DNA of 55,988 nucleotides from assembly GCA_051984675.1 (NCBI GenBank), contig JBPYFK010000009.1, positions 1 to 55,988 on the forward strand, given 5' to 3'. How positions within the stretch are numbered: position 1 is the stretch's first letter; every line of letters begins with the position of its first letter. A program made the translations under genes and the position numbers. Below the pieces are notes generated by a model. That model was not told the origin of the DNA, ran no database searches, and saw only the letters and a list, made by a program, of their open reading frames with translations. This DNA comes from JBPYFK01 sp051984675 (GTDB lineage Bacteria; Actinomycetota; Actinomycetes; Mycobacteriales; Pseudonocardiaceae). Below are positions 17,631-26,703 of this stretch, piece after piece.

Positions 17631-19211
17631 TCAGTGTGCGAAGTGCCGCGTGCCGGTGAAGTACATCGGCACGCCCGCCGCCTTGGCCGCCTCGATCGAC
17701 AGCTCGTCCCGGATCGAGCCGCCCGGCTGCACGACCGCGCGCACACCGGCGTCGAGCAGCACCTGAAGACCGTCCGCGAACGGGAAGAAGGCGTCCGAGG
17801 CTGCCACCGAGCCTTGGACCCGGTCGCCCCCGCGGGACACCGCGAGCCGGGCCGAGTCCACCCGGTTCACCTGGCCCATGCCCACGCCGACCGTGGCACC
17901 GTCGTCGGCGAGCAGGATCGCGTTGGACTTCACCGCACGGCAGGTCCGCCACGCGAACGCGAGGTCCGCCAGCGTCGCCTCGTCCACCGGTTCGCCGGTC
18001 GCCAACGTCCAGTTCGCCGGGTCGTCGCCCGCGGCGTCGATCGCGTCCGCGCCCTGGACCAGCAGGCCACCGGAAACCGCCCGCATCTCCACGTGACCGC
18101 GCTTCGGCGGCTGCGCGGTCAGCACGCGGATGTTCTTCTTCCGCGTCAGCACCTCAAGCGCGCCATCGGCGTACCCGGGGGCCACGATGACCTCCGTGAA
18201 CACCTCGGCGACCTGCTCGGCCATCGCCACCGACACCTCACGGTTGGTCGCGATCACCCCGCCGTACGCGCTCACCGGGTCGCAGGCGTGCGCCTTGCGG
18301 TGTGCCTCCGCGATGTCCGCGCCGCCGGACGCCACGGCGATCCCGCACGGGTTGGCGTGCTTGATGATCGCCACGCAAGGAACGTCGTGATCGTGCGCGG
18401 ACCGCCATGCCGCGTCCGCGTCCACGTAGTTGTTGTACGACATCTCCTTGCCGTGCAACTGCGCGGCGGCGGCCAGGCCCATCGCCTCCCCACCGGAGAC
18501 GTACAGCGCGGCCGGCTGGTGCGGATTCTCGCCGTAGCGAAGGGAAGAACGGCGTTCCCACGTTTCGCCCATCCAGCCGGGGAAGGTCGTGTCCTCGCCG
18601 GCGGCAGCGAACGTGCGGCTCATCCAGTTCGCCACCGCGACGTCGTACGACGCTGTGTGGCGGAACGCGGCCGCCGCCAGTTGGACCCGGTCGTCCAGCG
18701 TGAAGCCGCCTTCCCGGGTCCGCTCCAGCACCCACTCGTACCGGCCCGGGTCGACGACCACCGCCACGTTGGCGTGGTTCTTGGCCGCAGCGCGCACCAT
18801 CGCCGGACCGCCGATGTCTATCTGCTCGATCACCTCGTCCTGCTCGGCGCCCGAAGCGACCGTCCGCACGAACGGGTACAGATTGACCACGAGCAGATCA
18901 AACGGCGCGATCTCCAGCCGTGCCAGCTGCTTCCCGTGCTCCGGGCGGCGCAGGTCGGCCAGCAGGCCGGCGTGCACGCGCGGGTGCAACGTCTTGACCC
19001 GGCCGTCCAGTGCCTCCGGGAAACCCGTGAGTTCCTCCACCGGCGTGACCGGTACCCCCGCGTTCGCGATCGTGCGAGCTGTGCCACCCGTGGAGACGAT
19101 CTCCACCCCGGCGGCGTGCAGGCCGGTCGCCAGTTCCAGCAGCCCGGCCTTGTCCGAAACACCGATCAACGCGCGGCGAACTGGTCGCCGCTGGTCCGAG
19201 TTCGCGGTCAA
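17631..19211 (-). CDS. purH: Bifunctional AICAR formyltransferase / IMP cyclohydrolase
   Basis: The 526-residue enzyme catalyses the last two steps of IMP synthesis. The N-terminal methylglyoxal-synthase-like cyclohydrolase domain reads ALIGVSDKAGLLELATGLHAAGVEIVSTGGTARTI and DGRVKTLHPRVHAGLL. The C-terminal transformylase carries LRYGENPHQPAALY, the KHANPCGIA motif with the catalytic lysine-histidine pair, DPVSAYGG, and AAFFPFADGL-type sequence (ASDAFFPFADGLQVLLDAG). It ends in RHFAH, the usual C-terminus. The start is a TTG that overlaps the purN TGA (TTGA), with AAAGGTGAG upstream; translational coupling with purN is likely. Cytoplasmic housekeeping enzyme. Confidence 0.97.
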   Translation of the reverse strand: MTANSDQRRPVRRALIGVSDKAGLLELATGLHAAGVEIVSTGGTARTIANAGVPVTPVEELTGFPEALDGRVKTLHPRVHAGLLADLRRPEHGKQLARLEIAPFDLLVVNLYPFVRTVASGAEQDEVIEQIDIGGPAMVRAAAKNHANVAVVVDPGRYEWVLERTREGGFTLDDRVQLAAAAFRHTASYDVAVANWMSRTFAAAGEDTTFPGWMGETWERRSSLRYGENPHQPAALYVSGGEAMGLAAAAQLHGKEMSYNNYVDADAAWRSAHDHDVPCVAIIKHANPCGIAVASGGADIAEAHRKAHACDPVSAYGGVIATNREVSVAMAEQVAEVFTEVIVAPGYADGALEVLTRKKNIRVLTAQPPKRGHVEMRAVSGGLLVQGADAIDAAGDDPANWTLATGEPVDEATLADLAFAWRTCRAVKSNAILLADDGATVGVGMGQVNRVDSARLAVSRGGDRVQGSVAASDAFFPFADGLQVLLDAGVRAVVQPGGSIRDELSIEAAKAAGVPMYFTGTRHFAH

Positions 19212-19837
19212 GGAATACTCACCTTTCGTCCCTCAACGGTCCAGCCGTGTCGCGCCAGCTTGGCCAGGCTGTCCACCAGCAGTCGTCGCTCTACGGCTTT
19301 GATGCGCTCGTGCAGGCTCTCCTCGTCATCGCTGTCGACCACTTCGACAGCTTCCTGGGCGATGATCGGACCGGTATCCACACCGGAATCCACCACGAAC
19401 AGCGTGCACCCAGTGACGCGAACGCCGTAGTCCAAGGCATCCCGCACCCCCTGCATGCCGGGAAAGGACGGCAGCAACGCGGGATGGCTGTTGAGGTACC
19501 GGCCACCGAAACGCTCCAGGAACGCTTCCCCCACCAGCTTCATGAAACCAGCGGACACCACGAGGTCGGGCTCGTACTCCGCACACGACTCCGCGAGCGC
19601 GCGGTCCCAGTCCGCGCGGCTGGGATAGTCCTTCACCCGGTGCACGAAGGTCGGCACTCCGGCGCGTTGAGCGCGAGTCAAACCTTCGATGTCCTCGCGG
19701 TCGGCCCCCACGGCGACCACACGAACCGGGTAGTCGGGATGCGTGATCGCGTCCAGGAGAGCCTGGAGCAGCGTTCCCGAACCGGAAACCAGCACAACCA
19801 CACGCACCGGCGGGGCAGGGCGGAACCGGCTCGGCAC
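19208..19837 (-). CDS. purN: Phosphoribosylglycinamide formyltransferase
   Basis: The 209-residue GAR transformylase transfers a formyl group from 10-formyltetrahydrofolate in purine synthesis. Motifs: VVVLVSGSGTLLQALLDA at the N-terminus, SAGFMKLVGEAFLERFGGRYLNSHPALLPSFPG carrying the catalytic asparagine and histidine, and VTGCTLFVVDSGVDTGPIIAQ with the catalytic aspartate. The GTG at 19837 is the first standard start. However, an in-frame CTG at 19861 (reading LSASNPQPV) lies six bases after AGGAG and may be the true start. Two residues of overlap link it to purH. Confidence 0.95.
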   Translation of the reverse strand: MPSRFRPAPPVRVVVLVSGSGTLLQALLDAITHPDYPVRVVAVGADREDIEGLTRAQRAGVPTFVHRVKDYPSRADWDRALAESCAEYEPDLVVSAGFMKLVGEAFLERFGGRYLNSHPALLPSFPGMQGVRDALDYGVRVTGCTLFVVDSGVDTGPIIAQEAVEVVDSDDEESLHERIKAVERRLLVDSLAKLARHGWTVEGRKVSIP

Positions 19838-20007
19838 CGGCTGGGGGTTCGAGGCGCTCAGCGTTGACTCCTGACGATGCCGAATCCAGCCGGGTCATCC
19901 CCGGCGGAGCCTTGACGCGGTCTACCACCTCAGCCTAAGCGGTCGCCGGTCGGTCGCCATTACCAGGGGCTTCGACAGCCACCGGAACACCACACGGAAC
20001 TTCCTGG

Positions 20008-21381
20008 TCACGTCAGGTGGTCATGCGCGATCACCGGTTCGGACTCGGACTCCGATTCGGGCGAATCCGACTCGTCGTGGACCGCGGACCGGACTTCGCC
20101 CTCCCGCTCAGAGTCGGAATCGGATACGGCCTCACGCTCGGACTCGGCATGCTCGGTGGGCTCGACGGGTTCGACCGACTCCTCCTCTTCGCCGAGGTCC
20201 GGCGGGTGCCCGCCGACGAACCACGCGACGAGCGCGCCGGGGACCGCGATCCAGCAGAACGTGGCGAGGGTGAGGAAGCTCCCGGGCACCGCGAACGGGC
20301 TGAAGGGACCCGAGCCGAGCCGCCCACCACTGATCGCCGCCAGTACCGCGATGACCACGGACACCGCACCGGCCGCTACCGCCACCGCGTGCAACCGGTT
20401 CTGCGGGTACGGATGCGCCTTCCGGCAGAACCATCCCACCAGGGCGCCCACCAGCAACGGCAGGACCAGTGTGGCCGACCACCACACCGCCGGACCTACC
20501 CGTGGCACCGCCGCCAGCAGCGGTACATCCGGCAGCGGCCCGGCGACCAGCTCAAACGGGCGAATCACGGCCTTGCCCAGAGACATCCCCGGTCCGGCGG
20601 CGAACGACCAGCCGCCGAGTACCGCGTTCGGCAGATACAAGATCGACACCATGGTGAGGCCGAGTCCGTTGCCGAGCGATCCCGAGCGCACCGACACGTC
20701 ATGCATCTCCGGCAGCGAGCGGCAGACCGCACCCGACACGACGAGCGAACCGGCGGCCAGCGCCGCAGCCGCGCCCAACAGCCCGGCGCGCAGGCCAGCC
20801 CACGTCTCGGAATCCACCCGCTCCCACACCAGGTAGGTCAACCCGCAGCGATCGAGCGTGCCGATCACCGCGCCCACGGTCGCGACCATGCCGCAGTACA
20901 GGAACGCCTCCAGCGGAGCCACGGCAACCCTGTCGCCGAAGACCGGGCCGTCCACCAGGACCGCGACACTGCTCCCGACCACGGCATGCACACCGCCCAT
21001 GACCGCGATCAGCCAGCGCGCCTGGTTCGGCTGTCTCAGCCGGGATCTCCGCGCCACCTGGCGGGACATCGCGGCGACGAGCACCACGAGGAGCACCGTC
21101 GGCAGCAGCGGCAAGGCGCTGAGGGGAGCGCCGCCGAGCGACAGCGGCACCTGATACGCCGCCAACCACGCTGGCAGGGACGCCGCCAGGATCTCCGTCG
21201 TCGACGGCGCGGGACCGTCCGCCGTGCCCACGACCAGCGCGATCAGTGCCGCGATCAGGAGATAGCCAATCAGCAGCGTGGCGCACACCGCAGTCAGCAG
21301 GACCGACCATCGCGCCCCGCTGGAGCGGAAGCGCGGCAGCCGGTCAGCAATGCCGTGCGGAAGGAAACCGAGGGCCGTCAC
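20008..21381 (-). CDS. DUF6350 family multi-pass membrane protein
   Basis: The 457-residue protein has about ten hydrophobic helices. Recognisable segments are VLLTAVCATLLIGYLLIAALIALVVG, LLPTVLLVVLVAAMSRQVARR, LTMVSILYLPNAVLGGWSFAAGPGMSLG and VPGSFLTLATFCWIAVPGALVAWFVG. It ends in a low-complexity acidic tail (EEEESVEPVEP ... SDSDSERE ... ESESESEP, about residues 395-450). The family sits next to purN in many actinobacteria and is annotated as cell-division-associated in places; the molecular role is unknown to me. The GTG at 21381 is the start. Same strand as purN, about 170 bases upstream of it. Confidence 0.85.
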   Translation of the reverse strand: MTALGFLPHGIADRLPRFRSSGARWSVLLTAVCATLLIGYLLIAALIALVVGTADGPAPSTTEILAASLPAWLAAYQVPLSLGGAPLSALPLLPTVLLVVLVAAMSRQVARRSRLRQPNQARWLIAVMGGVHAVVGSSVAVLVDGPVFGDRVAVAPLEAFLYCGMVATVGAVIGTLDRCGLTYLVWERVDSETWAGLRAGLLGAAAALAAGSLVVSGAVCRSLPEMHDVSVRSGSLGNGLGLTMVSILYLPNAVLGGWSFAAGPGMSLGKAVIRPFELVAGPLPDVPLLAAVPRVGPAVWWSATLVLPLLVGALVGWFCRKAHPYPQNRLHAVAVAAGAVSVVIAVLAAISGGRLGSGPFSPFAVPGSFLTLATFCWIAVPGALVAWFVGGHPPDLGEEEESVEPVEPTEHAESEREAVSDSDSEREGEVRSAVHDESDSPESESESEPVIAHDHLT

Positions 21382-21466
21382 GACCCCGAATGTCGCACCA
21401 GCACTACGCCGCTCGGCTCACGACTCGCCGCCGCTTCCAGCGATCGAGCGAACCCGAATCCCGCCA

Positions 21467-22369
21467 TCACGCCTGGTTCGAGGATGTTCCCGGGTGCGGC
21501 ATCTGCATCGTGCCCTGCGGGCTGCCGGAATCCGATGCTTGCTCGTCGGACGCGCTCGACTGACTCGACTGAGCGGGCTGCTCCGGCTCGGCCGAACGCT
21601 GCTGAGCGGACGCCTGACCGCTGGCGGGCTGGCTCGGTCCCGGGAAGCCGCCGGGATGCGGGGGCCGGTTGCCGTAACCCTGGCCCGAGCCAGAACCATG
21701 GCCGGGAGCGTGGCTCGTCGGGCCGAAGATCTGCCCGCTCTGGCTCTGCACAGCGGGGCTCTGGCTGCCCTGCTGGCCGAACGGCGGCCGCAGCGCCGGC
21801 CCGCCGCTGGGGGCTTGCTGGTTCCCCTGCTGGGGGTTGTGGTTGGCCGGAGCGTAGGGGGGCGGAGCGAACCCGGCCGACGCGGGCGCGAACGGCGCCG
21901 GCGGCGCCTGGCCGTACGGCGGCTGCGGCGGGCTGTAGTGCACGGGCTTCGCCGCTGGTGTCTCGCCCTTCTCACCCAGCTTCCCCGCGTCGCGCAGCAG
22001 GATCATCACCAGCGCCACGGCTTGCAGGATCGCGGCGAGTGCGACGAGTAGGGGCAACGCCGAGACACCCGTTTTGATCATCTCGGCGGCCAGGGTCAAC
22101 GCGCCGTACACCGATAACGGCGTTGCCGCGATCACGACGTTCGGCATCTTCGGCAAGCACCCGATGGCGGCCAGGACGCCCGCCGTGACCACCCCGAAGC
22201 CGGCCACGCCGTCCAGCGGGAACCCGCGTCCCGCGAACAGGCCGAGAAAGTAGGCGAGCACGCCCAGTCCAGCCGCCGCGAGGAGCAACTTGGACCTCAC
22301 GTCACGGGCACCGTCCGGCGTACCCGGTTGCTGCGGTACCTGCTGCGGCGCGCCGAAAGGCAGGGACAT
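21467..22369 (-). CDS. DUF5336 membrane protein with Pro/Gln-rich C-terminus
   Basis: The 300-residue protein has four membrane helices in its first half (LLLAAAGLGVLAYFLGLFAG, VVTAGVLAAIGCL, TPLSVYGALTLAAEMI, LPLLVALAAILQAVALVMILL). A long low-complexity tail of Pro, Gln, Ser and Gly follows (PPYGQAPPAPFAPASAGF and similar repeats, residues about 150-300). This is the DUF5336 pattern, related to the mycobacterial 34-kDa antigenic protein homologue. The tail is probably cytoplasmic and disordered. The ATG at 22369 follows GAGGAG by eight bases. Function unknown. Confidence 0.85.
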   Translation of the reverse strand: MSLPFGAPQQVPQQPGTPDGARDVRSKLLLAAAGLGVLAYFLGLFAGRGFPLDGVAGFGVVTAGVLAAIGCLPKMPNVVIAATPLSVYGALTLAAEMIKTGVSALPLLVALAAILQAVALVMILLRDAGKLGEKGETPAAKPVHYSPPQPPYGQAPPAPFAPASAGFAPPPYAPANHNPQQGNQQAPSGGPALRPPFGQQGSQSPAVQSQSGQIFGPTSHAPGHGSGSGQGYGNRPPHPGGFPGPSQPASGQASAQQRSAEPEQPAQSSQSSASDEQASDSGSPQGTMQMPHPGTSSNQA

Positions 22370-22508
22370 GGCGGGGACTCCTCGGCTCGGTGGTTCAGGT
22401 CTCCGGGTAGCGACTCGCAGTGAGCAAAGCCCGGCAGAGACGCTGCGCGAACGCTATCGGATCGTAACCAAAAGAGCGAACGGCTACCCACCGTTACGAG
22501 AGGAATCA

Positions 22509-22563
22509 CACTCGGCAGCAGGACGGGGTCTCGCCGATCCCGTCCCGCTGCCCGTGCCGAGTG
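22509..22563 (-). terminator. Long hairpin terminator after sucD
   Basis: CACTCGGC (22509-22516) pairs with GCCGAGTG (22556-22563). Inside it GCAG/CTGC and GACGGG/CCCGTC pair as well, giving a long interrupted stem. It begins 17 bases beyond the sucD stop on the minus strand. A terminator is the simplest reading. Confidence 0.7.
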
Positions 22564-22579
22564 CGCGCCGGGGAGCGGC

Positions 22580-23464
22580 TCAGCCCCGCACGACCTCGCG
22601 CATCAGCTTGGCGGTCTCGCTCGGCGTCTTGCCGACCTTGACCCCGGCCGCTTCCAGCGCTTCCTTCTTGGCCTGCGCCGTGCCGGAAGAACCGGAGACG
22701 ATCGCGCCGGCGTGACCCATGGTCTTGCCCTCCGGCGCGGTGAACCCGGCCACGTAACCGACCACCGGCTTGGTGATGTTGGCCTTGATGTACTCGGCGG
22801 CACGCTCCTCGGCGTCCCCACCGATCTCGCCGATCATCACGATCGCGGCGGTCTCCGGGTCGTCCTCGAACGCCTGGAGCGCGTCGATGTGGGTGGTGCC
22901 GATGATCGGGTCACCGCCGATGCCCACGCACGTGGAGAACCCGATGTCACGCAGCTCATACATCATCTGGTAGGTCAGCGTGCCGGACTTCGACACCAGA
23001 CCGATCTTGCCGGGTCCGGTGATGTCCGCCGGGATGATGCCGGCGTTCGACTTGCCGGGCGAGATCACGCCGGGGCAGTTCGGCCCGACGATGCGGGTCG
23101 TGTTGCCCTTGGCGCAGGCGTGCGCCCAGAAGTAGGCCGAGTCGTGCACCGGGATGCCTTCGGTGATCACGACGGCGAGCGGGATCTCGGCATCGATCGC
23201 CTCGATCACGGCGTCCTTGGCGAACTTCGGCGGCACGAACACCACCGAGACGTCCGCGCCGGTCTCCTTCATGGCTTCTTCGACGGAGCCGAAGACCGTG
23301 AGCTGCTTGCCCTCGATCTCCACGACCTGCCCGGCCTTGCGGGCGTTCACCCCGCCGACGATGTTGGTGCCCGCCCGCAGCATCCGCGCGGTGTGCTTGG
23401 TGCCCTCGGAACCGGTGATGCCCTGGACGATGACCTTGCTGCTGTCGTTGAGGAAAATAGCCAT
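22580..23464 (-). CDS. sucD: Succinyl-CoA synthetase alpha subunit (ADP-forming)
   Basis: The 294-residue subunit binds CoA and carries the phosphohistidine. Motifs: VIVQGITGSEGTKHTARML at the N-terminal Rossmann fold, VRIVGPNCPGVISPGKSNAGIIP-type sequence (TRIVGPNCPGVIS), IGLVSKSGTLTYQMMYEL, and the catalytic histidine in GKTMGHAGAIVSGSSGTAQAKKEAL. Together with SucC it converts succinyl-CoA to succinate with nucleotide phosphorylation in the TCA cycle. It starts with ATG three bases after the sucC stop, so the two are one operon. A strong hairpin follows. Confidence 0.97.
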   Translation of the reverse strand: MAIFLNDSSKVIVQGITGSEGTKHTARMLRAGTNIVGGVNARKAGQVVEIEGKQLTVFGSVEEAMKETGADVSVVFVPPKFAKDAVIEAIDAEIPLAVVITEGIPVHDSAYFWAHACAKGNTTRIVGPNCPGVISPGKSNAGIIPADITGPGKIGLVSKSGTLTYQMMYELRDIGFSTCVGIGGDPIIGTTHIDALQAFEDDPETAAIVMIGEIGGDAEERAAEYIKANITKPVVGYVAGFTAPEGKTMGHAGAIVSGSSGTAQAKKEALEAAGVKVGKTPSETAKLMREVVRG

Positions 23465-23467
23465 CGT

Positions 23468-24637
23468 TCACGCCCCCGCAGCTGCGAGTTCGGCGGCCTT
23501 GTCGGCCGCGCCGTCCATGGTGTCGACCAGGGTGACCAGCGGGTGGTTCGCCTCTTCCAGGATGCGCCGGCCCTCCGCGACGTTGTTGCCGTCCAGCCGG
23601 ACGACCAGCGGCTTGGTGGCTTCGTCACCGATCATCTTCAACGCCTGCACGATGCCGTTGGCCACCGCGTCGCACGCGGTGATGCCGCCGAAGACGTTGA
23701 CGAACACGGACTTGACGTCCGGGTCGCTGAGGATGACGTCCAGCCCGGCGGCCATCACCTCGGCCGAGGCGCCACCGCCGATGTCCAGGAAGTTCGCCGG
23801 CTTGACGCTCTGGTGCGCCTCCCCGGCGTACGCCACAACGTCCAAAGTGGACATCACAAGGCCGGCGCCGTTGCCGATGATGCCGACCTGGCCGTCCAGC
23901 TTGACGTAGTTGAGGTCCTTGGCCTTGGCCTTGGCCTCCAGCGGGTCCTCGGCCTGCTTGTCGACGAGCTCCGCCTGCTTGGGCTGGCGGAACGAGGCGT
24001 TCTCGTCCAGGGTGACCTTGCCGTCCAGCGCGATGATCTTGCCCTGCGGGTCCTTGACCAGCGGGTTGATCTCGACGAGGGTGGCGTCCTCGGCGACGAA
24101 GGTCTCCCACAGCTTGACGATCACGTCGACGACCTGCTCGTGCAGCTCAACCGGGAAGTTGGCCGCCTCGACGATCTCCCGCGCCTTGGCCTCGTCCACC
24201 CCCGCGATCGGGTCGATGGCGATCTTGGCCAGCGCCTCGGGCTTGGTCGCCGCGACTTCCTCGATCTCCATCCCGCCCTCGACGGAGGCCATCGCGAGGA
24301 AGTTGCGATTGGCCCGGTCGAGCAGGAAGGAGAAGTAGTACTCGTCGGCGATGTCGGACGCGACGGTGACCAGCACCCTGCGGGTGATGTGCCCCTTGAT
24401 GTCCAGACCGAGGATCGCTTCCGCCTTGGCCTGGGCCTCCGCCGGGTCCGCGGCCAGCTTCACTCCGCCAGCTTTGCCGCGCCCACCGGTCTTGACCTGG
24501 GCCTTCACCACGACGGGCCCACTGAATTCTTCAGCTGCTGCCTTGGCCCCTTCGGGATCAGTGGCCACGGAGCCTGGCAGCGTCGGTACTCCGTGGGCGG
24601 CGAAGAGTTCTTTCGCCTGGTACTCGTAGAGGTCCAC
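23468..24637 (-). CDS. sucC: Succinyl-CoA synthetase beta subunit (ADP-forming)
   Basis: The 389-residue subunit has an N-terminal ATP-grasp domain (MDLYEYQAKELFAAHGVPTLPG, VVVKAQVKTGGRGKAGGVKLA) and ends in the ligase CoA-binding-like domain. LVEINPLVKDPQGKIIALDGKV is the conserved metal/nucleotide segment. GNGAGLVMSTLDVVAYAGEAHQSVKPANFLDIGGGAS and VFVNVFGGITACDAVANGIV are subunit signatures. The GTG at 24637 has AGGAG nine bases upstream. First gene of sucC-sucD; TCA cycle, cytoplasm. Confidence 0.97.
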   Translation of the reverse strand: MDLYEYQAKELFAAHGVPTLPGSVATDPEGAKAAAEEFSGPVVVKAQVKTGGRGKAGGVKLAADPAEAQAKAEAILGLDIKGHITRRVLVTVASDIADEYYFSFLLDRANRNFLAMASVEGGMEIEEVAATKPEALAKIAIDPIAGVDEAKAREIVEAANFPVELHEQVVDVIVKLWETFVAEDATLVEINPLVKDPQGKIIALDGKVTLDENASFRQPKQAELVDKQAEDPLEAKAKAKDLNYVKLDGQVGIIGNGAGLVMSTLDVVAYAGEAHQSVKPANFLDIGGGASAEVMAAGLDVILSDPDVKSVFVNVFGGITACDAVANGIVQALKMIGDEATKPLVVRLDGNNVAEGRRILEEANHPLVTLVDTMDGAADKAAELAAAGA

Positions 24638-24773
24638 TCGAGTCTCCTGCGACGTCGGTGTCGGACCTGAATGACCTTAGCGACCTGCTAGGACGCATGG
24701 TGCTACGACCTCTGGTGAACTCCCTCACCCAGAGTCAGGAGATCACCCGCCATATGCAGCCAGAATGTCTGAT

Positions 24774-24796
24774 TCGCCGGTGTTTGTCACCGGCGA
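24774..24796 (-). terminator. Hairpin after the large membrane-protein gene
   Basis: CGCCGGTG and CACCGGCG form a perfect eight-base-pair stem around TTTGT, with one further T-A pair. It lies 27 bases beyond the stop of the minus-strand membrane-protein gene and before the sucC promoter region. Confidence 0.6.
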
Positions 24797-24822
24797 GAAG
24801 GGAGAAACGGGCTTCAACGCGA

Positions 24823-26703
24823 TCACTGTCCGCGCATGCCAGCCCGCGCGGCGACCGCGGCCGTGACCAACAGCACGGCGATGCAAGCCAGACCGAACCA
24901 CAACCCCAGGCCCGGACCGGAGCCCGCCGCGCGCCCGGCCGTGAGCGGCAACTCCACCACCCGGACCGCTACGACCAGCGCCGCGCCGACGGCCAGTGCG
25001 GCGGCGCGCGGCCCCCGGCACAGGGGGCTGAGTGCGGCGGCGCCGGCCACCGCGAGCAGCGCGAGCAACAACCCCCACGACGTGGTGCGGAAATCCCCGA
25101 ACACACCTGGTGGCGTGTAGTCCGGGGCGGTCAGTACCGGCAGCGCGAACGCCCCGACCGCGAGCAGGACGGCCAGCAGCGCCGGACCGACCAGCGCCCG
25201 GAGCACGCCGAGTTCGGTGAGGTCGACGTCGTCCCGTTCGACACCACCGGCCAGCGCCGCGCAGCCGCCGGCCAGCGCCGCGAACACGACGGCCATGCCG
25301 GCCGCCCATGCGCCGACAGCCGCCTGCGCCCCGGCAGCCTGGGTCGCGGTCAGCACCGTGTCCAGCGCCCCAGCGGCGGTCAGCGGCACGGCCACCCACG
25401 CCACCGTGACGGCGGGCCGGATCGCCGCGGCCAGCTTGGGCACCAGCAGCCCGGCCCCCAGGACGACGAGGACGAGCCCGGCGGGCAGCAGCATCCGCGC
25501 CGAGTACGAGGGCGGTGCGCTGATCCCCGCCGGCATCGTGAGCTGGGGGGTCATCGCACCAGCGATCGCCAGCACACCCCCGGCGACCGCGAGCGCCGCA
25601 GCGGCCGTGAGCAGCCGGGAAAACGCCGGAAGGCTCAGCTCGCGGGGCTCGTCGGTGGACGTCAACGCGCGCCCGGCGCGCAACGCGAGCACCACGAACG
25701 CCACCGCGGCCAGCAGCGAGACCAGCGGCCCCCACGTGGCATGCAGGTTGTCGACCAGGGCCGAGGCCGCCAGCGGCGGGACCTCGACGGCGGTCACCGC
25801 CGCCGCGAGCCCCAACAGGCCGCCGCCGGCGGTGTCGGGGTCGCCGGAGCTGACCACGATCGCGGCCATGAACGGGATGGCCAGTGCCAGCAGCACGCTG
25901 CCGGCGAGCACCCACGGCGGGGAGTCGATCGCCGCGCGCGGGATCAGGTACGGGTCGTCGGAAGCGAACGGCGCCATCAACACGCCGACGCCCGCGACCA
26001 CGCCCGCGCACAGCACGGCGGCGAGCAGACCCTGGCGGCGCGCGATCAGGCTGCCGAGATCACCGGTCGAACCGCCGGTGCCGGCCTGGCCGCTCATCGC
26101 AGGTGAAGCGCCACCACCGACACCGTCCACATCGGACCTTTCCGCGAAGCCCCGCTCCGGTCCGGCCGGACCGCTGAGCACCGCGAGCACCCCGGCGAGA
26201 CCGGTGGCGGCATGTCCTGCCAGCAACAGCCACAGGCCGGTGGACGGCGCCAGCGGCGCGACGGTGTGCGGCACCAGGTATTCCGGGCGAGCGGCCAGGC
26301 CCGCGTCCATGACCAGTTGCAGGTCCGATAGGACGCGGCCGGGGACGAGCGCTGCGGGCGCGAGCAGCACGGCAGCGGCCACCACCGGCCTGCCTCGCGC
26401 GGCGAAGACCGTCGCGATCAGCGGCGCCAGCGCCGCGAGCACCAGGAGCAGCGGCCAGGACGTGAACGCCGGCGAAGCCGGCGGGCTCACGGCCGGGAAC
26501 GTCGAGGCGAGACCGGTCAGCAGGGCGCCGGCGCCGGAGGAGACGAGAGCGGCCCGCAGGGTCGCGAACCGTCGCGCACCCGCGGGGCCAGCGCCGTCGA
26601 GCGCTGAAGTGAGGGCCGCCGGGGAGGAGCCGTCGGGCGGAACAGGGGACCGGGCAATCACCGCGTCGACGCTAGCAAGCGGATCAGCCGAGCGGGAATC
26701 CAT
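24823..26703 (-). CDS. Large multi-pass membrane protein, unknown function
   Basis: The protein of about 626 residues is dominated by hydrophobic alanine/leucine/valine helices, at least 14 by eye (for example WPLLLVLAALAPLIATVFAARG, GLLAAVLCAGVVAGVGVLMAPFA, WGLLLALLAVAGAAALSPL, GLGLWFGLACIAVLLVTAAVAARAG). Loops are short apart from one Gly-rich stretch (residues about 205-230) and YLIPRAAIDSPPW. No transporter signature or catalytic motif is visible. The ATG at 26703 or the GTG three codons earlier (26712, with GGAG ten bases upstream) may start it. It lies upstream of sucCD on the same strand but is separated by a hairpin. Family not recognised. Confidence 0.7.
   Translation of the reverse strand: MDSRSADPLASVDAVIARSPVPPDGSSPAALTSALDGAGPAGARRFATLRAALVSSGAGALLTGLASTFPAVSPPASPAFTSWPLLLVLAALAPLIATVFAARGRPVVAAAVLLAPAALVPGRVLSDLQLVMDAGLAARPEYLVPHTVAPLAPSTGLWLLLAGHAATGLAGVLAVLSGPAGPERGFAERSDVDGVGGGASPAMSGQAGTGGSTGDLGSLIARRQGLLAAVLCAGVVAGVGVLMAPFASDDPYLIPRAAIDSPPWVLAGSVLLALAIPFMAAIVVSSGDPDTAGGGLLGLAAAVTAVEVPPLAASALVDNLHATWGPLVSLLAAVAFVVLALRAGRALTSTDEPRELSLPAFSRLLTAAAALAVAGGVLAIAGAMTPQLTMPAGISAPPSYSARMLLPAGLVLVVLGAGLLVPKLAAAIRPAVTVAWVAVPLTAAGALDTVLTATQAAGAQAAVGAWAAGMAVVFAALAGGCAALAGGVERDDVDLTELGVLRALVGPALLAVLLAVGAFALPVLTAPDYTPPGVFGDFRTTSWGLLLALLAVAGAAALSPLCRGPRAAALAVGAALVVAVRVVELPLTAGRAAGSGPGLGLWFGLACIAVLLVTAAVAARAGMRGQ

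Noticed and set aside
17405..17659. 84-codon plus-strand frame between imuA' and purH
   Set aside because: It runs into the antisense of purH and shows no motif; the region is described as undecided instead.
24638..24822. Possible small gene between sucC and the large membrane protein
   Set aside because: Only short frames without starts or protein-like composition; the segment is explained by the sucC promoter region and a terminator hairpin.
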